IMG/VR virus record: IMGVR_UViG_3300036407_000005
Location: 1-26,839 of that record
DNA length: 26,839 nucleotides
Direction: 5' to 3' (one strand)
Source of the DNA: a virus
Shown: piece by piece, positions 20,729 to 26,839 of the stretch
Position numbering within the stretch: position 1 is the first letter of the stretch
How the letters are laid out: the number at the start of each line of letters is the position of its first letter
Position numbers and translations under genes: made by a program
The notes under the pieces: model-generated
What the model was told of the DNA's origin: nothing
Seen by the model: the letters and a program-made list of their open reading frames with translations, nothing else
The model's database searches: none

Positions 20729-21075
20729 CAGCCGGTCACCCGCTGCAGGTCGAACTCGACGTGGTGCACGGCGCCGGGCTTGATCGGGTGAGGCCAGCGG
20801 GCGATCTCCCCGATCACCTCGCACACTGCGCCGGTGTCGATGCGGACCCGGTCGCTGGGCAGCACGTCCAGGTCGACGCCGGCGCGCGAGTACACCCGCC
20901 ACCCGCTGATGACCTGGTCTCGTGGCTCGGTGTCGGCCTCGCGGGAGCTACGGGGCTGCACCGCCACGCCGGTGAACACCACCTCGGCGGCGTTGGGCCA
21001 GTCCCGGGTCTTGGAGCCGAGCCGCCCTTCGAGCAACGGTGCCCGCAGCCTGGTGATCGACTGGTTGAACATCAT
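20728..21075 (-). CDS. Head-tail stopper (head closure)
   Basis: The protein has 115 residues; the ATG at 21075 overlaps the adaptor stop (ATGA). The sequence is beta-rich and follows the stopper pattern: ITRLRAPLLEGRLGSKTRDW (about 7-26), EVVFTGVAVQPRSS, VISGWRVYSRAGVDLDVLPS (about 55-74), DRVRIDTGAVCEVIGEIARW and the last strand VHHVEFDLQRVTG. DRV followed by a Gly-containing strand and the EVxGEIxRW segment are typical of the head-closure proteins in actinophages. The protein plugs the portal channel after packaging and binds the tail. It lies directly between adaptor and neck genes, as expected. Confidence 0.85.
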   Translation of the reverse strand: MMFNQSITRLRAPLLEGRLGSKTRDWPNAAEVVFTGVAVQPRSSREADTEPRDQVISGWRVYSRAGVDLDVLPSDRVRIDTGAVCEVIGEIARWPHPIKPGAVHHVEFDLQRVTG

Positions 21076-21620
21076 GTGCGATCACCCCTGTTGAGCTGGT
21101 ACTTCTCCACCGTTCTGGTCCAGGTGTCGGTGACACCGACCACGGAGCCGGAGTGGCGGGAGGCGAACGTCAGGGACTCGCCGCCCACCACCATCGACGA
21201 CAGGCCGGACACGACGTTGAGGGCCATCTCCGCCTTCTGCAGCACCGCGTCCTGAATGTCGTCGGGCACGACGGTGTAGCCGTGGTTGCAGACCACGCGC
21301 ACCGCGCCGAGCTTCCGCGGCCAGAGCGCGGCTCGCTCGAGCAGGCCGTCCTCTGACCAGTCGTAGTCGGTGACCGCCGTGCCGTTCACCTCGACGCTGA
21401 TGACCGCGGCGAGCGGTGCGACCGGCAGGTGCAGCATGGTCGTGCCGCTGCCGTCGAGGCGGAACTCGGCGCCGACGACCAGCTTGATCGGCCGCCGCAC
21501 CTGGCCGGCGAACTCGCGGCTCGCCGACAGCAGCTCGGCCAGCAACTCGGGGTCGTCGGCCGGTCGGCCGGTCTTGCCCGCCAGGTCCTCCGGTACGGCC
21601 AGCAGTTCCCAGGCGGGCAC
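21072..21620 (-). CDS. Head-tail adaptor (connector, HK97 gp6-like)
   Basis: The protein has 182 residues from a GTG at 21620. Features: helical N-terminus (DDPELLAELLSASREFAGQV at about 22-41), the strand-turn-strand core (AEFRLDGSGTTMLHLPVAPL at about 51-70, then ISVEVNGTAVTDYDWSEDGL), RVVCNHGYTVVPDDIQDAVL and a C-terminal helix. HLPxxPL, YDWSEDGLL and NHGYTxVPDDI are consistently seen in gp6-like adaptors of actinophages. Twelve copies attach under the portal and start the neck. The gene comes after the capsid and zinc-knuckle genes, in the order typical of this phage type. Confidence 0.9.
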   Translation of the reverse strand: MPAWELLAVPEDLAGKTGRPADDPELLAELLSASREFAGQVRRPIKLVVGAEFRLDGSGTTMLHLPVAPLAAVISVEVNGTAVTDYDWSEDGLLERAALWPRKLGAVRVVCNHGYTVVPDDIQDAVLQKAEMALNVVSGLSSMVVGGESLTFASRHSGSVVGVTDTWTRTVEKYQLNRGDRT

Positions 21621-21627
21621 GACAGAC

Positions 21628-21942
21628 CTACTTGTTCTCGGTCGTGCGGGCCTTGTTGGCCGTGCCGCGCGTCTTGCCCGAGGTCACCAGCGACTCGTCC
21701 TGCTGGTCGCCATCACCGGTGCCCTCGCCTCCGCCTCCCGGCAGGACGCCCATCTTCTTGGCGTCGTCCTCGTTGAGCTGCATCGTGGTCATGTTGCCGT
21801 TGACCTCGACCTCGTACGTCTTCAGTTCGCCGCCCACGACGGCCACCTCCTGGAACAGGTCGTCCACTGCTGTGTCGACGGGATGGATCGCGCACGCGGC
21901 GTCGGCAGCACCGCAGACAGGGCACCGCCGACGCTCGCGCAC
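21628..21942 (-). CDS. Small zinc-knuckle protein next to the capsid gene
   Basis: The protein has 104 residues; the GTG at 21942 lies one base after the capsid stop. Residues 7-20 form a likely metal-binding site, C7-x2-C10-x6-C17-x2-H20. The middle part (LKTYEVEVNGNMTTMQLNED, about 40-59, followed by DAKKMGVL) resembles a small strand-helix module. The C-terminal 40 residues are Gly-, Asp- and Lys-rich and likely disordered. Small proteins of this kind are frequent between capsid and adaptor genes in actinophages, with no established role. A head accessory or assembly factor is possible. Confidence 0.72.
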   Translation of the reverse strand: MRERRRCPVCGAADAACAIHPVDTAVDDLFQEVAVVGGELKTYEVEVNGNMTTMQLNEDDAKKMGVLPGGGGEGTGDGDQQDESLVTSGKTRGTANKARTTENK

Positions 21943-21943
21943 G

Positions 21944-23218
21944 TCAGGCTCCGGCCGTGAGGTCGATCTTCACGAACGCGGAGGGCTGCAGGATGCCGAA
22001 CGCGGCCCGCATCTCCGCCAGGATCGCGACGAGGTTGCGCACGAAGTAGTTCTCGTGGCTGTCGGTCGCGGTCACCGAGGACTCCTCGCGGTCCCACAGC
22101 ACCGCCCACCGCCAGTCGCCGACGTAACCCACGCCCTGCGGGGTGGCCTCGGACTCGATGACCGGCAGCCGCCACAGCGGCGCGTTGTCCGACCCGCCAG
22201 TCGGACCGCCCAGGTAGTAGCGGCCCTCCAGGTCCTGCTCGAGGTCCGCGGTTTCCATGTCCAGCGGGTTGAGCAGGTAGGCGGTCGGCGTGCGCCGGCC
22301 GATCAGCTTCACCTTCGTCTTCGCCTTGCGCAGCGTGCGGAAGATGTTGGTGTCCCACGCCTGCGTCTGCAGGCCGGAAGTGTTCGCCAGCCCGACGAAG
22401 TTCTCGCCCGTGCCGTCACCGGCGATCATCTGGGTGTCGAGCGCTTCCTCCAGGTTGGCCATGAGGAAGGCGTCGATCAGCAGACGGACCTGGCCGGCGT
22501 CGGACAACGCCCGCTTGGTGACCGGCATCCAGTTGGCGATGGTCTTCACCACCGCGGTGACGCGGTCGGTGGTGAACCCGGACTCCGGCTTGGTACCCGA
22601 CGTGCCGGTGGCGGCCGTAGCCTCGGCGACCGGCGCGGCGTTGTTGGTGAAGCCGGTGATGCGGGCGTACTCGACGGTGTCGCTGTTCGTGGTCAACGTC
22701 GTGACCAGGTCGCGCATCGTCAGCTGCCGGCGCGGCACGTCGACCTGCAGGCCCAGCCAGTCGTTCTGCACGAACGCGCCCGCGCTCGTGTCCGACGCAC
22801 CGGTGACCAGCGCCTTGTAGCCCACCGGGGAGCTGGCCACGCGCTGCTTCTCGCCGAACTTGCCGTTCGGCGCCTGACCCATCAGCGCCTTGAACTCAGG
22901 CGAGTCGACGAACAGCTTGCCGACGCTGTCGGTCTTCGACGGCGTCCACAGCTGGTCTGGCCGCTGCTTCTGCCCGCCGCCCGGCTCGAAGCCGACGTCC
23001 TCGCCGAGGTCACGCACGGCCTGCCGCATCGCGGACAGTTCGCCCTTGCGCTTGAGGTCAGCCTGGATCTCCTTGACGCGGTCGATCGCGGCCTTGACCA
23101 GCGGGGCCTCCTCCGCAGAGAAGTCCCGGTCTTCCTTCTCAGCCAGCGCGGCGATGTCCCGCGCCTGCTTCAGCTTGACCTTGAGCTCGTCCTGGAGCTC
23201 GGCCACTGTGGCAGTCAC
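21944..23218 (-). CDS. Major capsid protein, HK97 fold, with N-terminal scaffold domain
   Basis: The protein has 424 residues; the GTG at 23218 overlaps the protease stop (GTGA). Residues about 1-75 are a helical, coiled-coil delta domain (VAELQDELKVKLKQARDIAA onward) that would act as scaffold and be cut away by the protease. The HK97 fold follows from about 130: VTGASDTSAGAFVQNDWLGL, RRQLTMRDLVTTLTTNSDTV, TTDRVTAVVKTIANWMPVTK and RALSDAGQVRLLIDAFLMAN, then the P-domain spine helix (LEEALDTQMIAGDGTG) and the C-terminal part (AVLWDREESSVTATDSHENY, LVAILAEMRAAFGILQPSAF). All are classical for the Phage_capsid family. Confidence 0.95.
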   Translation of the reverse strand: MTATVAELQDELKVKLKQARDIAALAEKEDRDFSAEEAPLVKAAIDRVKEIQADLKRKGELSAMRQAVRDLGEDVGFEPGGGQKQRPDQLWTPSKTDSVGKLFVDSPEFKALMGQAPNGKFGEKQRVASSPVGYKALVTGASDTSAGAFVQNDWLGLQVDVPRRQLTMRDLVTTLTTNSDTVEYARITGFTNNAAPVAEATAATGTSGTKPESGFTTDRVTAVVKTIANWMPVTKRALSDAGQVRLLIDAFLMANLEEALDTQMIAGDGTGENFVGLANTSGLQTQAWDTNIFRTLRKAKTKVKLIGRRTPTAYLLNPLDMETADLEQDLEGRYYLGGPTGGSDNAPLWRLPVIESEATPQGVGYVGDWRWAVLWDREESSVTATDSHENYFVRNLVAILAEMRAAFGILQPSAFVKIDLTAGA

Positions 23219-24036
23219 AGTGCCCCTCCCGATTCGTTGAGCGGGATCGCGACCTCCAGCAGGTCGAGATCGATGAGTGCTCGACGAGGCGAGGCGGTTC
23301 CGGACTTGGCGGGCGGAGCGTCAGCGGCCTGCGGGGGCGGCGTCTGCTCGGCCGGCGGAGTCATCGGCGTGGCCGTGTCGTCGTGCGTGATGCTGTCCAG
23401 CCGGGCCTTGAGGTCGGCCACGTCGCTGGCGAGGGTCAGCAGCGCCGTCTGCAGGTCGGGCTGCTGCTCCGGCGCGGACCGCTGCTGCGGGGCGCCGGAA
23501 GTCTTCGGCCGCTCGGCGGCCTTGATGGCGATCAGGTCGGTCTGCTGGTTCACACCCACCAAGCAGGGGCCGACCTCGTAGAGCTTGAGCTTGCGCAGCT
23601 CGTAGAAGGACCGGTCGACGCCGTCCTCGCGCTTCTCGACCCAGCCGCCCTCTTCGACGTCGAACGCGAAGCTGAACTGCGTGACCCTGCGGCCCTTGAG
23701 CAGCCGGTACACCCGCGAGGTCCGCGACTTCGGGTCCGCGAGATCGTCGACGTCGAGTTGGGCCTTCACCCACAGGCCCTCGTCGCGTTCCTCGGCTTCG
23801 AGCACCACGCCGATGTGCGACTCGGGGTCGCCGGACTGGTGTGCCCACAGCACCGGCAGTGGGTCACCGGAGGACTTCCACGCGGTGAGGGTGTCGGCGA
23901 ACGCGCCGGGCACGATCCGGTCGCCGTAGGTGTCGAGGTCGTAGGTCGCGACGATCGCCTCGAACACCCCGTCCTCTGCGCCGTCCTGGTCGCCCGCGGC
24001 CTTGATGTGCACGCGCGCGGTCTTCACGTTGGGCAT
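23215..24036 (-). CDS. HK97-type prohead maturation protease
   Basis: The protein has 273 residues; the ATG at 24036 follows GAGGGAGAGCC. Family U35/S78 features are present: TYDLDTYGDRIVPGAFADTL (31-50), catalytic-type His66 in LWAHQ, SHIG (73-76), Ser122 in FSFAFDV and E154 in LYEVGPCLVGVN. The last 95 residues are Pro/Ala/Gln-rich with a short helical segment (LLTLASDVADLKARLDSI) and are probably a scaffold-like tail degraded during maturation. The enzyme enters the procapsid, cleaves the capsid delta domain and then itself. It lies directly upstream of the capsid gene with a four-base overlap. Confidence 0.93.
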   Translation of the reverse strand: MPNVKTARVHIKAAGDQDGAEDGVFEAIVATYDLDTYGDRIVPGAFADTLTAWKSSGDPLPVLWAHQSGDPESHIGVVLEAEERDEGLWVKAQLDVDDLADPKSRTSRVYRLLKGRRVTQFSFAFDVEEGGWVEKREDGVDRSFYELRKLKLYEVGPCLVGVNQQTDLIAIKAAERPKTSGAPQQRSAPEQQPDLQTALLTLASDVADLKARLDSITHDDTATPMTPPAEQTPPPQAADAPPAKSGTASPRRALIDLDLLEVAIPLNESGGAL

Positions 24037-24067
24037 GGCTCTCCCTCACGGTGGTGCGCCGGGCCGG

Positions 24068-25972
24068 TCAGGCGAAGGTCAGCGCGCAGAAGCAGTAGTC
24101 GGCGTTGTCTCGTCCGCCGCGGAAGTCACCGGGCCAGCGGCCCACGTCCGGGAAGGCCGCGGCGAGCTCGACGGTCGTGCCGTCGAGGGCCGCGTGCTTG
24201 TCGTCGCCGGCCCGCCACGTCTTGGTCGATAGCCCCGAGGCCTTCGCCGCGTCCTGGCCGCCGAACGACGCGCACTCCGTCATCACCCGCTGAGCCCACA
24301 GGCGCGCGTACGACGCCCGGTCCTCCAGAACACCCCGGACCCGGTCTTCCCAGCCGTCCAGCGGGCTCATGGCCGCCAGCAGCAGCGTCCGGGTGCCCTT
24401 GTTCACCGCGTGCGCGTACGTAGCGGACGCGGAGGCCAGCCAGGGCTGCATTCTGTCCGCCGACCAGCCCTCTCGATCAGGGTTGTGCTCGTCGAACACC
24501 GCTGCCGCCGCGGCCTCGGCGAGGTCGGTGGCGTGCGTGAGCAGCAGGCCAGCCAAGGCAGCGTCCTGGTCGCTCTCGTCGCTCCACGCCTCGTCCAGCG
24601 ACGGCAACGCCTTCACGCCCAGCCGCGCGGCCAGCGCCGACGCCTGCTCGTCGAGGAACGACAGCAGCGCCTTCTCCAGCCCCGACACCTGCGGCAAGGC
24701 CGTCTGCTGTGCGCCCGCAGCCTTCCCTTCGATCACCAGACGCCGCTTGGGCGCGGTGTCACGCGGTGACGCCAGCCCACCGATGAGCACGTTGAGCGGG
24801 GTGATCAGCTCGTCGCCGCCGTCCAGCGCCGGCAGGTTGAACCGGGCGCGCTGCTCGTTGCGGGTCATCCACGGGGCGCCCGTCGCGGCCGATGCCGCGG
24901 TCGCCTGCTCCTCGAACGAGCCGGCCATCTTCGCCGCGATGTTGAACTCCGGGTACAGCCCGTCGACGTCGCGGAAGTCCGGCAGCAGTTGCTCGGCGAT
25001 GTCCTGCTGGAACTGCTCCAGCCACGGACCGAGCGTGTCCTGGTAGAGGTTCTTGTGCTGCTCGGTGATGTTGCTGTAGGTGGCGTGGTCGAGGATGCCC
25101 ACGAACACCGGGGACACGTGGTACTGAGCGGCGGCTTCCTCGCGGGTCAGCTTGCGGGACTCCACGTACTGCGCGGACTTCGGATCCAGGCCGATCGCCT
25201 TGTAGGTCATGCCGTCCTCGAGCAGCGGCGTGCCCCCGGCCTCTCCGCCGGCGCCGGTGAACGACGACCGCCACCCCTGCTTGAACCGGTTCCGCGCGGT
25301 CGGCCCCCAGTCGGGCGCGTCCTTCGGGCGCTCGATCACCCCGGACAGCCGGGCTCCGTTGCGCCACATCTGCTGCCGGTTGCGGGTGGCCTCGTACTCC
25401 TCGAGCATCAGGTCCCGCAGGGCGTTCATCGGGCTGTTGCCCACCCGCGGGTCGCGCGGGTCGTAGCCGTGGAAGTGCACGACGTCATCGGCGGCGATCG
25501 CCCGCCACCGGCCGTCGGTCCAGATCTCGTAGGACTCCGGGGCCAGCCAGTTCCCGCCCGTGGGACGGACCCGTGGCGGCGGGATCGGGATCAGCGTGCG
25601 CACCGCGCCGCCGGGCGCGCGGTCCTTGACCCAGAACCCGTTGTCGTAGATGCCCATGTCGTGTACCAGCCGGTCGAACAGCCGGTAAGGCGTCAGCCTC
25701 AGCACCGGGTTCGGGCGGGCGAGCAGCTGGGCGATCGGGTGCGTCGTGTCCCGTACCCGGTCGGTGTCCGACACGCGGCGGTACCAGTGCAGTCCGATGT
25801 GCGCGATGTTGCGGGCCAGGAAGCTGACCACGGTGCGCACCGACCGCTGCGACTCCCAGATCAACGTGTGGTCGGCGTAGATGTCGTCGCCCAGTCGCAC
25901 CGAGGCACCGAACGCCGGCGCCACCGGGGTAGACACCCAGTTGCCCTGGCCCGACGAGATCACGAATGCCAC
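24068..25972 (-). CDS. Portal protein fused to a MuF-like minor head domain
   Basis: The protein has 634 residues from a GTG at 25972, two bases after the preceding stop. Residues about 25-400 are an HK97-type portal: IWESQRSVRTVVSFLARNIA, HPIAQLLARPNP, YRLFDRLVHDMGIYDNGFWV, DDVVHFHGYDPRDPRVGNSP, VESRKLTREEAAAQYHVSPV, and FVGILDHATYSNITEQHKNL. The usual portal end (TRNEQRARFNLPALDGGDEL) is near 410-430. About 180 further residues follow, helical, with a C-terminal MuF/SPP1-gp7 signature near 586-634 (TWRAGDDKHAALDGTTV, RWPGDFRGG, and closing Cys residues YCFCAL). Portal and MuF are separate genes in most phages. The gap to the protease gene is 31 bases. Confidence 0.9.
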   Translation of the reverse strand: MAFVISSGQGNWVSTPVAPAFGASVRLGDDIYADHTLIWESQRSVRTVVSFLARNIAHIGLHWYRRVSDTDRVRDTTHPIAQLLARPNPVLRLTPYRLFDRLVHDMGIYDNGFWVKDRAPGGAVRTLIPIPPPRVRPTGGNWLAPESYEIWTDGRWRAIAADDVVHFHGYDPRDPRVGNSPMNALRDLMLEEYEATRNRQQMWRNGARLSGVIERPKDAPDWGPTARNRFKQGWRSSFTGAGGEAGGTPLLEDGMTYKAIGLDPKSAQYVESRKLTREEAAAQYHVSPVFVGILDHATYSNITEQHKNLYQDTLGPWLEQFQQDIAEQLLPDFRDVDGLYPEFNIAAKMAGSFEEQATAASAATGAPWMTRNEQRARFNLPALDGGDELITPLNVLIGGLASPRDTAPKRRLVIEGKAAGAQQTALPQVSGLEKALLSFLDEQASALAARLGVKALPSLDEAWSDESDQDAALAGLLLTHATDLAEAAAAAVFDEHNPDREGWSADRMQPWLASASATYAHAVNKGTRTLLLAAMSPLDGWEDRVRGVLEDRASYARLWAQRVMTECASFGGQDAAKASGLSTKTWRAGDDKHAALDGTTVELAAAFPDVGRWPGDFRGGRDNADYCFCALTFA

Positions 25973-25973
25973 G

Positions 25974-26186
25974 TCAGCCGCCCACGACCTGGATGAACTC
26001 CACCCGTGACCGCTCCACGATGATCTCGCCGTCCAGCGTCTGCGACTGCGCTCCCGGCTCGTGCATCTCCACATCCCGCAACACCAGCAGCGGGCCGCGC
26101 TGCGCCCACAGGATCCCGGCGAACGCCCGCTCCGCGGTGTTGACCACCACCCGCTGCCGGATCAGCCCACGCCACGACCAGAACAC
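25974..26186 (-). CDS. Small conserved protein between terminase and portal
   Basis: The protein has 70 residues from a GTG at 26186, with GGGAGG four bases upstream; it starts 14 bases after the terminase stop. The sequence (WRGLIRQRVVVNTAERAFAG, then ILWAQRGPLLVLRDVEMHEP and LDGEIIVERSRVEFIQVV) is a compact beta-rich fold. Its pattern of strand, RGPLLVLRD, and DGEVVIxRxxVxFVQV is one I know from short genes placed between terminase and portal in many actinophages. The composition and alternating hydrophobics resemble an Sm-like barrel, but that is a guess. Function unknown. Other frames over this segment are longer but have the composition of shadows. Confidence 0.78.
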   Translation of the reverse strand: MFWSWRGLIRQRVVVNTAERAFAGILWAQRGPLLVLRDVEMHEPGAQSQTLDGEIIVERSRVEFIQVVGG

Positions 26187-26200
26187 GACGCCTCCCAGGG

Positions 26201-26839
26201 TCAGACGACCTCGAGGTCGTGGTCCTCGTACGCACTGCGCTTCGGCGGCACCCGCGTCATCGCCTCCGACATCGCGGTCACCAGCGCCGACACCGCATCG
26301 ATCTTCTCGGCGCTCGCCGCCTTGTCCGGCTTCACGTTCCCGGCCGGGTCCGTGGTGACCGCGAGGTTGTCGACCATCCATCGCACCGCCGGGTTGCCGC
26401 CGTGCCGCAGCAGCGGTGCCTCCTCGGTGCCCGCCAGCAGCAGCCGCTGCGTCTCCTTCAACGGCGGGCTGAGCGTCTGGTAGCCCTGCCGCACCTTGAC
26501 CAGTGGCGCCCCGGCGTTGCCCAGATCGTTGGTCAACTGGGTGGCGTTCCACGGGTCGAACCCGAGCGACACCACCCGGAAGGTGTCCATGTCGCGCCGG
26601 ATCTGCGCCTCGATGAAGTCGTAGTCCGCCACGTTGCCGGGCGTGGTCCTCAGCAGGCCCTGGCGTACCCACACCGTGGCTTCGCCCGCGGTGCGTTTGT
26701 CCAGCGCCTCCAGGTTCGCCTCCGGCGTCCACAGCCGCCACAGCGCGTCGTAGCCGCCCCGTTCGTCGCAGGGGAACAGCCAGCACAACGCCAGCAGGTC
26801 GCTGGTGCTGGCGAGGTCGAGGCCGCCGTACGCCTCACG
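26201..26839 (-). CDS. terL: Terminase large subunit, C-terminal nuclease part (partial)
   Basis: The frame is open to the right edge, so 212 C-terminal residues are visible and the ATPase domain lies outside the window. The first residues (AYGGLDLASTSDLLAL) carry the first catalytic Asp of the RNase H-like nuclease (GLDLA). Further family motifs are VRQGLLRTTPGNVADYDFIE, GFDPWNATQLTNDL, GYQTLSPPLKETQRLLLAG and HGGNPAVRWMVDNLAVTTDP, then PDKAASAEKIDAVSALVTAM, in which D of KIDAV completes the metal site. This is the HK97-like cos-type or headful terminase group of actinophages. The enzyme drives DNA into the procapsid and cuts the concatemer. An internal TTG near 26788 is not a true start. 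Confidence 0.95.
   Translation of the reverse strand, partial: REAYGGLDLASTSDLLALCWLFPCDERGGYDALWRLWTPEANLEALDKRTAGEATVWVRQGLLRTTPGNVADYDFIEAQIRRDMDTFRVVSLGFDPWNATQLTNDLGNAGAPLVKVRQGYQTLSPPLKETQRLLLAGTEEAPLLRHGGNPAVRWMVDNLAVTTDPAGNVKPDKAASAEKIDAVSALVTAMSEAMTRVPPKRSAYEDHDLEVV

Noticed and set aside
21632-23581. Long plus-strand open frame (649 codons) opposite capsid and protease
   Set aside because: It is antisense to two unmistakable head genes, has low-complexity Arg/Ser/Val composition and no ribosome site; GC-rich third positions keep antisense frames open.
25960-26235. Alternative 91-codon frame between terminase and portal
   Set aside because: Arg/Gly/Ala-rich composition and overlap with terminase; the 70-residue frame at 25974-26186 has the ribosome site and a conserved pattern.
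1-26839. tRNA genes, CRISPR arrays, insertion sequences, toxin-antitoxin or known defence genes
   Set aside because: Looked for on both strands and not seen; the only repeats are those listed.

Overview
The window is a high-GC stretch of a temperate, long-tailed (siphovirus-type) bacteriophage of an actinomycete. Signs of this are HK97-type head genes, a very long tape measure gene, a tyrosine integrase, a divergent repressor pair, many GTG starts and strongly GC-biased third codon positions. The host is probably a Streptomyces or Pseudonocardiales relative, but no host gene is present to confirm this. No tRNA, rRNA, CRISPR array or insertion sequence was found.

Reading right to left on the minus strand (26839 to 10486) is the late morphogenesis operon. 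It runs: terminase large subunit (cut by the window edge), a small conserved protein, a portal fused to a MuF-like domain, prohead protease, major capsid protein, a small zinc-knuckle protein, head-tail adaptor, stopper, gp10-like neck protein, a small protein, tail terminator, major tail protein, the two tail assembly chaperones linked by a -1 frameshift, the tape measure protein with a metallopeptidase domain, a Dit-like protein and three more tail-tip or fibre proteins. Most junctions are 1-4 base overlaps, so these genes are probably cotranscribed.

From 9939 to 7951 (minus strand) is the lysis cassette: a four-helix membrane protein, a one-helix membrane protein, an N-acetylmuramoyl-L-alanine amidase and a holin. 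Between the tail and lysis blocks one plus-strand gene (10086-10496) encodes a membrane-anchored, proline-rich exported protein. It has the look of a moron expressed independently of the late genes.

A large perfect inverted repeat (7853-7912) ends both the lysis operon and the opposing integrase gene. The lysogeny block (4403-7846) holds a plus-strand integrase, a 528-base non-coding region full of repeats that may be attP, a plus-strand XRE repressor, and a divergent minus-strand XRE gene that opens the early operon. Its predicted promoter would give a leaderless mRNA.

Leftward from 4771 (minus strand) is the early operon: XRE regulator, a double winged-helix (excisionase-like) protein, a protein of unknown function, a RecA/Sak4-like ATPase relative whose nucleotide-binding motifs are degenerate, an HNH endonuclease, a double zinc-finger/winged-helix protein, a two-HTH protein, and the start of a replication-type winged-helix protein that runs off the left edge with phased repeats inside it.

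The most unusual items are the apparently ATP-binding-dead Sak4-like protein, the integrase with a Lys in place of the conserved catalytic His and a long C-terminal extension, the attP-like repeat cluster, and the plus-strand exported protein.
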